Assembly: GCF_003182275.1 (NCBI RefSeq)
Contig: NZ_QGTR01000006.1
Coordinates: forward strand, 62,001-126,000
Direction of reading: 5' to 3'
DNA length: 64,000 bases
DNA from: Hoeflea marina
GTDB taxonomy: Bacteria > Pseudomonadota > Alphaproteobacteria > Rhizobiales > Rhizobiaceae
Under the pieces are notes generated by a model. It was not told the DNA's origin, searched no databases, and saw only the letters and a program-made list of their open reading frames with translations. Position numbers and translations under genes: made by a program. Positions 33,704 to 44,952 of the stretch are shown here, piece by piece. Position 1 is the stretch's first letter. Each line of letters begins with the position of its first letter.

Positions 33704-35764
33704 TCAGCGGCCCTCGCGGAACCAGGTGGCGCCCATGGCCAGGATCATCAGCACAAGCCCGAGGACGCCGGCAAACAGCGGCACGCTGCGCACGCCGACG
33801 AGAATGCTCTCGCCGCTGCTGCGCAAGGCCATGCGCTCTCCGGACTGGCGCGGAACCGTGCGGACCGGCAGGACCTGCGGCAGGTCGGACACCTCGGCGT
33901 TGACGCGGGCCACCAGGCCGCCGCTTTCGTCGGCCACCGGCTGCAGCGGCCGGGTGGTCGAGACGGTGGCGCGGAACTCCGGCGCATCGACCGCGCCGAC
34001 ATGGGCGAGCGCGGTCAGATCGCCGTTGCTCACCTCGACCAGCCCGGGCTGATCGAGGGCGACCTCGGCGCGGAAGATGCCTGCCTCCGCCGCCTGCAGA
34101 GGGATCTCTCGGGTCTCGCCGGAGGGGAGGCGGATGCGGGCCGGCGGCACCGTGTCGGCCATGGTCTGGCGCTCGATGATCAGCCTGCGGCCGGTGGCGG
34201 TGGCTCTGAGCGCTTCCTCTTCGAGCGACGGCTCCTTCATCAGCCAGTGGGCGATCCGGCGATACAGCGCCACCGACGGCCCGCCGCCCTCGAAGCCGCG
34301 GGCCCAGAGCCAACCCTGATCCGACAGAAGCATGGCGACCCGGCCCTCGCCGTAGCGGTTGAGCACCAGCAGAGGGGACTTGTCGTCCGTCTCCATCACC
34401 TGGTCGCCGACGACGGCACCCACAGGCACCGAGCGGAACCAGCGGCCCCAGCCGGGCGGCTCGGTGCCGGCGCCGGGCAGGCCGCGGGTCACCGGGTGGC
34501 GGAGTCCTGCATCGGACAGGCGCGGATAGAATCCGCCCGTTCTGACGTCGCCGCGCGGCACGGCGGGCAGGGCAGGCGCAAGCGGCGTCTCGGCGATCGA
34601 TTCCCGGCCGGAGAATTCCGGTCCGGCGGCGACGAGCAGCGCTCCGCCATCCTCGACATAGCGGGCGATGTAATCGTAGTAGAGCACCGGCAGCACGCCG
34701 CGGTTCTGATAGCGGTCGAAGATGATGAGGTCGAACTCGTCGATCTTCTCGACAAAGAGTTCGCGTGTCGGAAAGGCGATCAGCGACAGTTCGCCGATCG
34801 GGGTGCCGTCCTGCTTCTCCGGCGGCCGCAGAATGGTGAAATGCACCAGATCGACGGAGGCGTCGGATTTGAGCAGGTTGCGCCATGCGCGCTCCCCGGC
34901 ATGGGGCTCGCCCGAGACCAGCAGCACGCGGAGGTTTTCGCGGATGCCCTCGACCTCGGCGACGGCAAGATTGTTGCTCTGCGAAATCTCGCCCGGCAGA
35001 TCGGCGACGGACAATTCGACGATGTTGGCGCCACCGCGCGGCACCTTGAAGACGAACTGGCTTTCCTCGCCGGGCACCGCCATCTCGGTCGAAATGTCCT
35101 CGCCGTTGACGCGGGTGGTGACGGCCACCGGACCGCGGTCGCCGGGGCCGTCGACGGAGACGCGGTAGACGATGTCCTGGTTCTCGCCGACAATGCCGAA
35201 GCGCGGCCCGCGCACGATCTCGATGCGGCGGTCGACCTCGTTGTCGTCGCCGGTGATCAGCGCGTGCAGCGGCGCGTCGAGCCCCAGCGCAGCGGCGGTG
35301 CCGGGAACGTCGTGGACCTGGCCGTCGGTGATCATCACCGCGCCGGCGAGCCGCGACGTGGGGATGTCTCGGATGCCGTTCGACAGCGCCTCGAAAAGCC
35401 TCGTATCGGGCGAATTGCTGTCGGGATCGGTCACCGCCTCGATGATGCGGGTCTCGAAGGCGGGATAGCGGTCGAGACGCTCGATGAGCGCTTTCAGCGC
35501 CGCGTCGGTGCGCTCGGTGCGGCCGGCGATCGCCTGGCTCGGGCTGCGGTCGACGACGATGGAGACAATGCTCTTGACCGGCAGGCGATCCTCGAAATTG
35601 GCCACGGGATTGGCGAGCGCCAGAACCAGGGCCGCAAGAGCGAGCGCGCGCAGGAAAGCGCCGCGCAGCCTGGCATAGAGCGCCCAGCCGGCGAGGACGG
35701 CCGCCAGCACGGCGAGGGCCGCCAGAAGCCAGATCGGCACGAAGGGCGAGAAAGCCAGGCTCAT
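33704..35764 (-). CDS. Large membrane protein of the MoxR/DUF58 cluster
   Basis: 686 residues. Two N-terminal transmembrane helices (about 8-55) precede a vWA-like region (VSIVVDRSPSQ near 67-77) and a glutamine-amidotransferase-like segment (LIIFDRYQNRGVLPVLYYDYIARYVEDGG region near 345-375). One C-terminal transmembrane helix ends the protein. Most of the mass should be periplasmic. It is last in a four-gene operon MoxR-DUF58-DUF4159-this gene, separated by one base from the DUF4159 stop. Function unknown; the cluster resembles Bat-type envelope stress systems. Confidence 0.82.
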   Translation of the reverse strand: MSLAFSPFVPIWLLAALAVLAAVLAGWALYARLRGAFLRALALAALVLALANPVANFEDRLPVKSIVSIVVDRSPSQAIAGRTERTDAALKALIERLDRYPAFETRIIEAVTDPDSNSPDTRLFEALSNGIRDIPTSRLAGAVMITDGQVHDVPGTAAALGLDAPLHALITGDDNEVDRRIEIVRGPRFGIVGENQDIVYRVSVDGPGDRGPVAVTTRVNGEDISTEMAVPGEESQFVFKVPRGGANIVELSVADLPGEISQSNNLAVAEVEGIRENLRVLLVSGEPHAGERAWRNLLKSDASVDLVHFTILRPPEKQDGTPIGELSLIAFPTRELFVEKIDEFDLIIFDRYQNRGVLPVLYYDYIARYVEDGGALLVAAGPEFSGRESIAETPLAPALPAVPRGDVRTGGFYPRLSDAGLRHPVTRGLPGAGTEPPGWGRWFRSVPVGAVVGDQVMETDDKSPLLVLNRYGEGRVAMLLSDQGWLWARGFEGGGPSVALYRRIAHWLMKEPSLEEEALRATATGRRLIIERQTMADTVPPARIRLPSGETREIPLQAAEAGIFRAEVALDQPGLVEVSNGDLTALAHVGAVDAPEFRATVSTTRPLQPVADESGGLVARVNAEVSDLPQVLPVRTVPRQSGERMALRSSGESILVGVRSVPLFAGVLGLVLMILAMGATWFREGR

Positions 35765-35765
35765 G

Positions 35766-38573
35766 TCACTGCCCCAGCCTTTCGAGCAGGGCTGGAATGT
35801 GCACCTGGTCGGATTTGTAGTTGCCGGTCAGCATGTACATGACGATGTTGACGCCGGCGCGATAGGCATATTCACGCTGCCACGGATCGGGCGGCACGGT
35901 GGAATAGAGCGGCGTGCCGGTGTCGTCCACGGCCCATGCGCCGGCCAGGTCGTTGCCGGTGATCAGGATCGAGGAGACGCCGTCGCCGGCCCGTGCCGGC
36001 CGGGCCCCGTCGTCGGTCTGTTCCGGCAGCGCCTCGATCCAGAGCGGGCCATCGGCATAGCGGCCGGGGAAACTGTCGAGAAGAAAGAAGGACTTGGTGA
36101 GCACATGGTCCGCCGGAACCGGCTCCAGCGGGGGAATGTCGAGATCGGCGAGAATCGTCTGCAGCCGCAGCGTTTCGGGGCTGCCGCCGCCGGTGCCGAT
36201 GTCGGCGATGCGGTCCCGGGTGTCGAAGAGAACGCTGCCGCCGCCCTTCATGTAGGCGTCGATGCGGCTTATCGCCGAGGCCGAGGGCATGGGGGAGTTG
36301 TCGCTCATCGGCCAGTAGATCAGCGGGTAGAAGGCCAGCTGGTCGGTCTCGATGTCGACGCCGACGGCGTCGCCCGGCTCGAGCGCGGTGCGGCCCGTCA
36401 GATAGCTCGACAGGCCGTCGAGACCGAGACGGCTGGTACGGTCGACATCGTCGTCGCCGGTGATCACATAGGCGAGATGCGTCCGGTCAAGCCGGTCGAG
36501 AATGTCGGCGTCCCCGGGCTGACTGTCCCCGGCGGCCTGAGCCCTGGCCGGATGGGGCATGGCAGCCAGCCCCGCGCCCAGCAGGAGAACCGCCGCCGCC
36601 GCCGCGCCGCGCGCCCTGAAGCGGCGGGCGGCTCCGCCCATCACCAGGACGATGAGCGTGTCGACGAGAAGCCCGAGCAGTGCTGCACCGAACAGCCACG
36701 GCTTGAAATCGAAGGCGGTGTCGCCGGCGATCGGCGCCCGGGTGACGGTCACATCGGTGTCCGGGACGGCCAGAGGTTCGAGCAGGTCTCCGGTTCCGAA
36801 CAGATTGAGCGCGACGAAGCCGTCCTCGGTGCCATAGAGTCCCGGCGGATTGTCCGCGCCGGCGTGCGCCGGGATGCCGGTCGTGAGATCAAGCGGCCTG
36901 GCGTCGCCCGAGGCGGGCACCAGCCCGCCGCTCGCGTCCAGCAGCCGCCAGGGCGGCAGGATCCCGGACGCAGTTCCACCGGCCCCCGCCACCGCATGGG
37001 AGAGCTGCACGACGCGGCGCAGCATATCGACGAAATGGCCCGAGATCGGCAGGTTGGACCAGCCGGCCGCCGCCGTGACATGGAACAGCACGATGCGGCC
37101 GCCGCCGCGCTCGGCGGCGGTGACCAGCGGCGTGCCGTCGGCAAGGCTCGCCCAGGTGCGCGCTGCAAGATCCGCGGAGGGTTCGGCCAGCACCTGGCGG
37201 CTGACGGTGACATCCTGCGGCGACGGCAGTCCGGCGAATGGCCCCGTGACCGGATAGTCGGCCAGCGGCTGCGGCTCGACCCAGGACAGCGCGCCGCCGA
37301 GCTCGCGCTCGCCCTTGCGCAGTTGCACCGGTACCAGCGGATCGTCGGCGGGAGCAGCCGCCAGTCGAGGTCCGGCAAAGCGAACCAGCGTGCCGCCGCG
37401 ATTGACCCACTCCTCCAGCTGCCTGCCCGGTTCATCGGGCAGGATGCCGATGTCGGCCATGATGATGACGGCGGGATTCTGCGCGATCAGCGACGGAATG
37501 GCCTGACTCAAATCGGCGCTTTCGGCCCTGACCAGGTCGGCATAGGGCGCGAGAGCCCTGTTGATGTAGTAGAGCGGCGAGAGCAGCGGCTGGGCGATGT
37601 CGGCGGCCTCGCCGGAGATCAGCGCAACGCGACGACGGCGGAAGCTGTCGTCAAGCAGACGGACACCGCCGGCGGTGGGCTCGGCGCCCACGGAGATGCG
37701 GGCGATGTCGTTGCGCAGCTCGAAGGGGGCCTCGATGGTGCCGCCGGCGGCACCCTCTCCGGCCTCGAAGCTCAGCCGGCCGGCGGCGATGTCGTGGCCC
37801 CGGATGTCCCGCGCGGTCAGGGTCTCGGTCCCCGTTGCGGCTTCCGGCAGGCGGCTGGCGGTGACTTCCAGCGACTCGGCGCCGTTGGAAGCGGAGGTCA
37901 GGGCGGGCGGCCTGCCCGCGCCCGATTCGATCAGCCGGAATTCGGCCGGCCCGAGATCGAGCAGGCGCTTCAGGGCGTCGGCGCTGTCCGGCGTGGCTAT
38001 GCCGTCGCTGAGGAAGGCAACGGTGCCGGGCCGGACGCCGTCGAGGCCGGCGATGATGGCGCCGACGGTGGCATCGCGTTCGGGCCTTGCGGGGCGGGGG
38101 GCGGCGGCGAGCAGCTGCTCGCGGGCATGGTCGGCGGTACCGGGGGAGGCGTCGTTGCGGCGATCCGCCGTCAGCGCGATGATCACCGGCAGCTCGCTGG
38201 TCTCCGCGTCGCCGATCAGCATTTCCGCCGCACTGACGCGCGCATCCCAGTCGGGCGCCGCAGCCCAGCTGTTGTCGATCATGATCACCAGCGGCCCGTC
38301 GGAGGCCAGCGAATTGTCGCGCGGATTGAGCACCGGCTCGGAGAGGGCGAGGATCACCAGGGCCGCCACCAGCAGCCTGAGCGCCGTGAGCCACCAGGGG
38401 CTGTGCGCCGGCGTTTCCTCGGTCTTGAGCACGCGGGCAAGAATGGACAGCGGCGCAAAGGGCTCGGCCTGCGGCCGCGGCGGCGTCAGCCTCAGCAACC
38501 ACCAGATCACCGGCAGTGCCAGCAAGCCGAACAGCAGCGCCGGGGCGCCGAAGGCGATCGGGAGCCCGCCCAT
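35766..38573 (-). CDS. BatA-like / DUF4159 domain protein
   Basis: 935 residues. The N-terminus (PALLFGLLALPVIWWLLRLTPP and a second helix near 60-80) is the BatA aerotolerance-type anchor, followed by a vWA-like region (LVIMIDNSWAA near 95). Two further helices lie near 625-665, and the last about 210 residues form the DUF4159 domain (THLAYVITGDDDVDRTSRLGL ... YWPMSDNSPMPS). Its ATG overlaps the DUF58 stop as ATGA. Probably part of a membrane complex assembled by the MoxR ATPase. Confidence 0.88.
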   Translation of the reverse strand: MGGLPIAFGAPALLFGLLALPVIWWLLRLTPPRPQAEPFAPLSILARVLKTEETPAHSPWWLTALRLLVAALVILALSEPVLNPRDNSLASDGPLVIMIDNSWAAAPDWDARVSAAEMLIGDAETSELPVIIALTADRRNDASPGTADHAREQLLAAAPRPARPERDATVGAIIAGLDGVRPGTVAFLSDGIATPDSADALKRLLDLGPAEFRLIESGAGRPPALTSASNGAESLEVTASRLPEAATGTETLTARDIRGHDIAAGRLSFEAGEGAAGGTIEAPFELRNDIARISVGAEPTAGGVRLLDDSFRRRRVALISGEAADIAQPLLSPLYYINRALAPYADLVRAESADLSQAIPSLIAQNPAVIIMADIGILPDEPGRQLEEWVNRGGTLVRFAGPRLAAAPADDPLVPVQLRKGERELGGALSWVEPQPLADYPVTGPFAGLPSPQDVTVSRQVLAEPSADLAARTWASLADGTPLVTAAERGGGRIVLFHVTAAAGWSNLPISGHFVDMLRRVVQLSHAVAGAGGTASGILPPWRLLDASGGLVPASGDARPLDLTTGIPAHAGADNPPGLYGTEDGFVALNLFGTGDLLEPLAVPDTDVTVTRAPIAGDTAFDFKPWLFGAALLGLLVDTLIVLVMGGAARRFRARGAAAAAVLLLGAGLAAMPHPARAQAAGDSQPGDADILDRLDRTHLAYVITGDDDVDRTSRLGLDGLSSYLTGRTALEPGDAVGVDIETDQLAFYPLIYWPMSDNSPMPSASAISRIDAYMKGGGSVLFDTRDRIADIGTGGGSPETLRLQTILADLDIPPLEPVPADHVLTKSFFLLDSFPGRYADGPLWIEALPEQTDDGARPARAGDGVSSILITGNDLAGAWAVDDTGTPLYSTVPPDPWQREYAYRAGVNIVMYMLTGNYKSDQVHIPALLERLGQ

Positions 38574-39493
38574 CAGCGCGCCTCCGTCTTCATCACGCCC
38601 GGCACGCCCGACAGTCGTCCGTGCAGCGCGGCGAGCGCCTCGGAGGCGGGGCGGTCGGTGCGGTGGGGCAGAAAGCTCCAGCCCAGGCGCCGGACTTCGG
38701 CCCCCATGGCCTCGCGCCGCGCCAGCCAGACGCGTCGATAGTCGGCGGCCACGGTTTCGGCGCGGCCGGCCACCAGCTTGGCGCCGGTTTCCGGATCGCG
38801 GAATTCGGTGCGGCCGGAATAGGGGAAGGTCTCCTCGGCTGGATCATAGACCTCGATGGCGTGGCCGCGGATGCCGCGCCGCGCCGCGGGGGCGATGCAG
38901 CCCTCCAGCGTGTCGGCCTCGTCGAGGAAGTCACCGATCAGCACCACTTCGCTGCTGCGGCTGATCCGGCCCAGATCGGGCATGCCGGCGGGCCCGGACC
39001 TGGCCAGCGACAATGCCATGGCCAGCCGCTCGGCGGCGTTGCGCGAGGCCACCGGCTCAAGCACGCCGGGAAAGGCGATGCGCTCGCCGGACCGAGAGAG
39101 CAGTTCGGCTGCGGCCAGCAGCAGCACCAGCGCGCGGCTCTCCTTGGAGACCAGGCCGAGATCGGACTTGAAATGCATCGACGGCGACAGGTCGGCCCAG
39201 AGCCAGATGGTGTGGGCGGCCTCCCATTCGCGGTCGCGGACATAGAGACTGTCGTCGCGGGCCGAGCGGCGCCAGTCGATGCGCGACAGCGATTCGCCGT
39301 CGACATAGGGGCGGAACTGCCAGAAGGTCTCGCCGATGCCACGCTTGCGGCGGCCATGCCAGCCGGCGATCACCGTGTTGGCGACGCGACGCGCTTCGGC
39401 CAGGCAATCGGGCAGCAGGGCGGCGCGTTGGCGGGCGCGGGCGAGTGCGTCAAGCCGGGTCGTCGATTGCGTGAGCTGGCCGCGAGCCGCCAT
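38573..39493 (-). CDS. DUF58 domain-containing protein
   Basis: 306 residues. The DUF58 core is [20 protein letters not shown] near 68-87, within a vWA-like fold ([11 protein letters not shown] with the MIDAS-type DxSxS near 109-119). The start at 39493 lies 4 bases after the MoxR stop and matches the family N-terminus; an in-frame ATG at 39535 would overlap MoxR by 38 bp. Such proteins are usual partners of MoxR AAA+ ATPases. Confidence 0.9.
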   Translation of the reverse strand: MAARGQLTQSTTRLDALARARQRAALLPDCLAEARRVANTVIAGWHGRRKRGIGETFWQFRPYVDGESLSRIDWRRSARDDSLYVRDREWEAAHTIWLWADLSPSMHFKSDLGLVSKESRALVLLLAAAELLSRSGERIAFPGVLEPVASRNAAERLAMALSLARSGPAGMPDLGRISRSSEVVLIGDFLDEADTLEGCIAPAARRGIRGHAIEVYDPAEETFPYSGRTEFRDPETGAKLVAGRAETVAADYRRVWLARREAMGAEVRRLGWSFLPHRTDRPASEALAALHGRLSGVPGVMKTEAR

Positions 39494-39497
39494 CCGG

Positions 39498-40511
<1,014 letters not shown>

Positions 40512-40657
40512 GGGGTTCTCCGCTTGCTTGCCGGTGTGGGCCCGGGGGCTCACATTGCACCATCGTGGCTCGGAAGACAGCTTATTCGCCCGTCAAAGGC
40601 TGACAAGTGCCGCTGAGTTCACTATCTCATTACCTGACCGAATAGCTGGACAGGACA

Positions 40658-41290
40658 ATGGCAAAAACAAGGACGACCGAACAAACAGATGCATCGGGGC
40701 TAGCCGCGATGATCAGCCGGGCCGCGGGAGACCGCAATGCCGGCAAGGACGGTCTGCCGCCGATCGAACGCTGGAACCCTGACTATTGCGGCGATATCGA
40801 CATGGAAATCCGCGCCGACGGCACCTGGTTCTACATGGGCACGCCGATCGGCAGGGCGCCGCTGGTGCGGCTGTTTTCCACGGTCCTCAGGCGCGACGAT
40901 GACGGCAAGACCTATCTGATCACGCCTGTGGAAAAGATCGGCATCCGGGTGGTCGATGCGCCGTTCCTGGCCGTCGAGATGACGCGCACGGTCGAGGACG
41001 ACGGACCGGTGCTGACCTTCCGCACCAATGTCGGCGACGTGGTCCGCGCCGGCCCCGACAATCCAATCCGGTTCGTGGTCGAGGGTGACGACAGGCAGCT
41101 CAAGCCCTATCTGCTGGTCCGCGGCAGGCTGGAAGCGCTCGTCAGCCGGGCGGTCACCTATGATCTCCTGGCGCTGGGCGAGGAGGCCGAGATCGACGGC
41201 ACGGCGATGTTCGTGCTGCGCTCGACCGGCGCCGTCTTCCCGGTGATGCCGATGGCCGAGACCGGCGCCGACGTCGGTGCCGCGGAGTGA
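40658..41290 (+). CDS. DUF1285 domain-containing protein
   Basis: 210 residues. It matches DUF1285: GDIDMEIRADGTWFYMGTPIGRAPLVRLFSTVLRR-type core near 45-80 and EKIGIRVVDAPFLAVEM near 92-108. Function unknown. It heads a three-gene operon with a NUDIX CoA pyrophosphatase and a tRNA nucleotidyltransferase, joined by 4-base overlaps. ACAGGACA stands before the ATG. Confidence 0.92.
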   Translation: MAKTRTTEQTDASGLAAMISRAAGDRNAGKDGLPPIERWNPDYCGDIDMEIRADGTWFYMGTPIGRAPLVRLFSTVLRRDDDGKTYLITPVEKIGIRVVDAPFLAVEMTRTVEDDGPVLTFRTNVGDVVRAGPDNPIRFVVEGDDRQLKPYLLVRGRLEALVSRAVTYDLLALGEEAEIDGTAMFVLRSTGAVFPVMPMAETGADVGAAE

Positions 41291-41967
41291 CTGACCACGC
41301 CGAAGAGCGATTCGACGCCCGGGACTTCCGGCGCCGCGCGATCGCGCATGTGCCCGAGCGGGTGCTGGGACTGGAGGACGCGGACGAGAATGCCGACGCC
41401 GCCGGCCCGTCCTTCCTGGCGCATGGCGATCATGTGCTCAACCCGGATATGGTGTCGCGTCTGGTCGGCACGCAGTTGCGCGAGGCGGCCGTGCTTGTGC
41501 CGGTGATCGATGACGGCGCCGAGCCGCGCGTCATCCTCACCCGACGGTCCGCGGCCATGCGCCGGCATTCGGGTCAGGTCGCCTTTCCCGGCGGCTCGGT
41601 GGATGCAGGCGACGGGACGGTGGAAGTGGCCGCGATGCGCGAGGCGGAAGAGGAGATCGGCCTCGACCGCAGCTTTGTCGAACCGGTGGGCCAATTGCCG
41701 GTGTATCTGACCACGACGGGCTTCCGGATCACGCCGGTGCTGGCGCTGGTCCGGCCCGGCTACCGTCTCGTGGCCAATCCGGACGAGGTCGACGCCGTCT
41801 TCGAGGTGCCGCTGGCCTTTCTGATGGACCCGGCCAACCACCGCCGCGAAAGCCGCATCTGGGAGGGCATCGAACGCCATTACTACGTCATGCCCTATGG
41901 CGAGCATCACATTTGGGGCGTGACGGCGGGCATCATCCGCACGCTGTACGAAAGGCTTTATGCATGA
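41287..41967 (+). CDS. CoA pyrophosphatase, NUDIX family (NudL-like)
   Basis: 226 residues from the GTG that overlaps the DUF1285 stop (GTGA). AVLVPV followed by LTRRSAAMRRHSGQVAFPGG near 84-103 is the UPF0035/CoA-specific signature, running into the NUDIX box with REAEEEIGL. It cleaves CoA or its derivatives to phosphopantetheine and 3',5'-ADP. The four-base overlap with cca follows. Confidence 0.92.
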   Translation: MTDHAEERFDARDFRRRAIAHVPERVLGLEDADENADAAGPSFLAHGDHVLNPDMVSRLVGTQLREAAVLVPVIDDGAEPRVILTRRSAAMRRHSGQVAFPGGSVDAGDGTVEVAAMREAEEEIGLDRSFVEPVGQLPVYLTTTGFRITPVLALVRPGYRLVANPDEVDAVFEVPLAFLMDPANHRRESRIWEGIERHYYVMPYGEHHIWGVTAGIIRTLYERLYA

Positions 41968-43232
41968 GCATCGCTCCTCCCAATCTCTCCGGCGAGGGCT
42001 GGTTCGCCGATCCGGCCTTGCAGCGCATCTTCGCGCTGCTCAATGCCGATGGCGGCGAGGTGCGGGTGGTGGGCGGTGCGGTGCGCAACGCGCTGATGGG
42101 GGTCAAGGTCGGCGACATCGATCTCGCCACCACCTGGCGGCCCGAGGAGGTGGTCAAACGGGCCGCCGCGGCCGGCATCAAGGCAGTCCCGACCGGTATC
42201 GACCATGGCACCGTGACGCTGTTGATCGGGGGGCACGGCTTCGAGGTGACGACGCTCCGGCACGACGTCGAGACCGACGGCCGGCGGGCGACGGTGGCAT
42301 TCGGGGCCGACTGGTCGGCGGATGCGCGCCGTCGCGACCTGACCATCAACGCCCTCTATGTCGATCAGTCCGGCACGGTGTTCGACTGGGTCGGCGGGCT
42401 GGCCGACATCGACAGCCGCACGATCCGCTTCATCGGCGAGGCGCCGGAGCGGATTGCCGAGGATCATCTCAGGATCCTGCGCTATTTCCGCTTCTTCGCC
42501 CATTATGGCGGCGGGCGTCCGGATGCCGACGCCCTGCGGGCTTCGGCGCGCGCCAAGGACAAGCTCGCCACGCTCTCGGCGGAACGGGTGTGGAAGGAAC
42601 TCAAGGCGCTTCTCGGAGCGGCGGATCCGGGCCGGGCGCTGCTGTGGATGCGGCAGGCGGGGGTGCTCGCGGCGGTGCTGCCGGAAACCGAAAAATGGGG
42701 CATCGACTCGATGCCGGGCCTGATCGCCAGCGAGCAGGCCCGGGGCTGGGAGCCCGACGCGCTCATGCGGCTGATGGCGATCGTTCCCCCCGACCCGCTG
42801 CGGGTGGCGGCGATGGCGGGACGGCTGAAGCTGTCGCGCGCAGAGGCAGAGCGGCTCAACGCCTGGGCCGGCACGCCGCAGCCGGCCGCGGGGCTGGCGG
42901 AAACAGCGCTCGACCGCATGCTGTACAAGCACGGCCCGCAGCCGGTCACCGACCGCCTGCGGCTGGCGCTGGTGGTGGCGCGCGGCCGGCCCGATCCGAC
43001 CGAGGATTCGGCTCCGAGCCCGGAACTTGCCGGACTGACGCGGCTTCTCGCGCGCGCCGGCAGATGGGTGCGGCCGGACTTTCCGCTTACGGGAAAGGAT
43101 CTCATTGCCGCGGGCATCAAGCCGGGACCGGATCTGGGCACGAAACTCGCCGCGGCCGAGGAACGCTGGATTCACTCCAACTTCGTCCTCGACCGGGCGC
43201 AACTGCTGGCGTTTCTCAACCTGACGGGCTGA
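41964..43232 (+). CDS. cca: CCA tRNA nucleotidyltransferase
   Basis: 422 residues. VRVVGGAVRNALMG near 32-45 and DIDLATTW near 50-57 form the class II nucleotidyltransferase site (GxxVRD-like G and DxD), RRRDLTINALY near 120-130 is the RRD motif, and EDHLRILRYFRFFAHYG near 163-179 begins the helical RNA-binding half. It adds or repairs the CCA end of tRNAs (or only part of it in some bacteria). The ATG overlaps the NudL stop. A perfect palindrome GGAGCCGGCCGGCTCC follows at 43236-43251. Confidence 0.94.
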   Translation: MSIAPPNLSGEGWFADPALQRIFALLNADGGEVRVVGGAVRNALMGVKVGDIDLATTWRPEEVVKRAAAAGIKAVPTGIDHGTVTLLIGGHGFEVTTLRHDVETDGRRATVAFGADWSADARRRDLTINALYVDQSGTVFDWVGGLADIDSRTIRFIGEAPERIAEDHLRILRYFRFFAHYGGGRPDADALRASARAKDKLATLSAERVWKELKALLGAADPGRALLWMRQAGVLAAVLPETEKWGIDSMPGLIASEQARGWEPDALMRLMAIVPPDPLRVAAMAGRLKLSRAEAERLNAWAGTPQPAAGLAETALDRMLYKHGPQPVTDRLRLALVVARGRPDPTEDSAPSPELAGLTRLLARAGRWVRPDFPLTGKDLIAAGIKPGPDLGTKLAAAEERWIHSNFVLDRAQLLAFLNLTG

Positions 43233-43281
43233 CCGGAGCCGGCCGGCTCCATCCGGCAGCGTGCGCCGGTCGTCGCCCGCC

Positions 43282-43467
43282 TCAGGCGGCGTCCTGTTCG
43301 TCCTGGATGCGCGCCTTGATCTGCTCGATCATCGATTCGCGGATGATCGTCTCGCCGTGGGTCTGGCGGAGATGATCGACCGAGCGGGAGACGATTTCCG
43401 CCTCGCTGTCGCTACGCGTGTGCCAGTCGCAACCCGGCACAAGTGTTCCGCAATGGAAGGTCTTCAT
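43282..43467 (-). CDS. DUF1059 small protein
   Basis: 61 residues. The beginning MKTFHCGTLVPGCDWHTRSD with a Cys-His pattern and a short helical tail (HLRQTHG... IKARIQ) fits the DUF1059 family. It lies 107 bp downstream of hemF on the same strand. GGAGGACACCCC before the ATG serves as ribosome site. Function unknown. Confidence 0.8.
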   Translation of the reverse strand: MKTFHCGTLVPGCDWHTRSDSEAEIVSRSVDHLRQTHGETIIRESMIEQIKARIQDEQDAA

Positions 43468-43574
43468 GGGGTGTCCTCCTTTTCGAGACCGAAAATGAAA
43501 CAACGCCATGACCGGCTGGTGCCGGCCGACGGACCGCGAGTCTATCGCAAAACCGGCCGGATTGCACCCTCGGC

Positions 43575-44483
43575 TCAGGGATACATCACCACCGGCGGCA
43601 GGGAGGACAGGATCGAGGGCACGTTGCCGCCGGTCTTCAGGCCGAAGATCGTGCCGCGGTCGTAGAGCAGGTTGAACTCGACATAGCGGCCGCGGCGAAT
43701 GAGCTGCTCGGTGCGCTCGTCTTGCGTCCAGGGCTGGTTGAAATTGGCGCGCACGATCTTGGGGTAGACGACGTTGAAGGCGCGGCCGACATCCTGGGTG
43801 AAGGCCAGGTCGGCATTCCAGCCGCCGTCGGCGTCGTCGGAATGCTGCCAGTCGTAGAAGATGCCGCCGATGCCGCGCTGCTCGTTGCGATGCGGCAGGA
43901 AGAAATACTCGTCGCACCACTCCTTGAACTTCGGGTGATCGGCGACCGCATGGCGGTTGCAGGCGATCTGCATGGCCCGGTGGAACAGCAGCGCATCGGG
44001 ATCCGTCGCCGTGCGGCGCGCGTCGAGAACCGGGGTCAGGTCGGCGCCGCCGCCGAACCAGTGGCTGGTGGTCACCACCATGCGGGTGTTCATGTGCACG
44101 GTGGGCACGTGCGGATTGAGCGGATGGGCAATGAGCGAGATCCCTGAGGCCCAAAAGCGCGGGTCCTCCTCGGCGCCGGGTATCTGCTTGCGGAACTCAG
44201 GCGAGAACTCGCCGAACACGGTCGAGGTGTGAATGCCGGCCTTCTCGAACACCCGGCCCTTCAGCATCGACATGACGCCGCCGCCCGAGTCGCCCTCCCG
44301 GGTCCATGGCGTTCGCACGAAGCGGCCGGGCTCGCCCTCGCCCTGGGGGTTGTCGACGGCGTCCTCGAGGCTCTCGAAACTGGCGCAGAGCGTGTCGCGG
44401 AGCTGCTCGAACCAGCTGCGTGCGAGCGTCTTCTTGGCTTCGATGTCGGCGGGCAGACCGACGGGCAGTGCGGGGCGTTGCAT
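43575..44483 (-). CDS. hemF: Oxygen-dependent coproporphyrinogen III oxidase
   Basis: 302 residues, usual HemF length. Converts coproporphyrinogen III to protoporphyrinogen IX with O2 in haem synthesis. Conserved blocks include [16 protein letters not shown] near 58-73, [22 protein letters not shown] near 129-150, and [15 protein letters not shown] near 227. No clear FNR-type box was found upstream. Confidence 0.97.
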   Translation of the reverse strand: MQRPALPVGLPADIEAKKTLARSWFEQLRDTLCASFESLEDAVDNPQGEGEPGRFVRTPWTREGDSGGGVMSMLKGRVFEKAGIHTSTVFGEFSPEFRKQIPGAEEDPRFWASGISLIAHPLNPHVPTVHMNTRMVVTTSHWFGGGADLTPVLDARRTATDPDALLFHRAMQIACNRHAVADHPKFKEWCDEYFFLPHRNEQRGIGGIFYDWQHSDDADGGWNADLAFTQDVGRAFNVVYPKIVRANFNQPWTQDERTEQLIRRGRYVEFNLLYDRGTIFGLKTGGNVPSILSSLPPVVMYP

Positions 44484-44620
44484 GAAAAATCCTTGATGTT
44501 TGATGGATGCATAGCAGCAACATCGATTCCGGGAAACTCTCTGCGGTCACCGGCGTTGTTTTGCCGGACTCGCGGAATTGCGCGTTTGCCGCTATTGTGA
44601 TGCCGGAACAAGGATCAGCG

Positions 44621-44893
44621 ATGAGCCGACTGCCTCCCCGCCCGCCGCTTGACGGACTGCGCCGCCAGCTGGCGCGCGCCCGTTCGCAGCCCGCATCCGA
44701 AGCCTCGGGGCGGACGCCCGGTGCGTTCGTGCGCGAGACCTACCTGATGAGCCGAGAAGAGGCGCGCTCCAAGGCGAGGGAGTGGTTCTCCACCTGGCCG
44801 AAGGCCGCCTACTGGACCGAAGTCGAAAGCTGGCGGCCGCTGCCGGACGACCGGATCGAATTCACCATGCGAAGGCTGCCGACGGCGGACTGA
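44621..44893 (+). CDS. Small hypothetical protein
   Basis: 90 residues, basic and Pro/Arg-rich at the N-terminus, then a helical segment (MSREEARSKAREWFSTWPKAAYWTEVESW). Not recognised as a named family. ATG 44621 has AAGGA 6-7 bases upstream; ATG 44600 is an alternative. It is divergent from hemF, with 137 bp between the start codons. Confidence 0.65.
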   Translation: MSRLPPRPPLDGLRRQLARARSQPASEASGRTPGAFVRETYLMSREEARSKAREWFSTWPKAAYWTEVESWRPLPDDRIEFTMRRLPTAD

Positions 44894-44952
44894 GCCGGTG
44901 GACGCATCGCTCGTCCAAAGATGCCTTCAGTTTTCCAGCGTTGCCGGCGCGA

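Noticed and set aside
43236-43251. Perfect palindrome GGAGCCGGCCGGCTCC after cca
   Set aside because: No T-run and no loop, so I did not call it a terminator.
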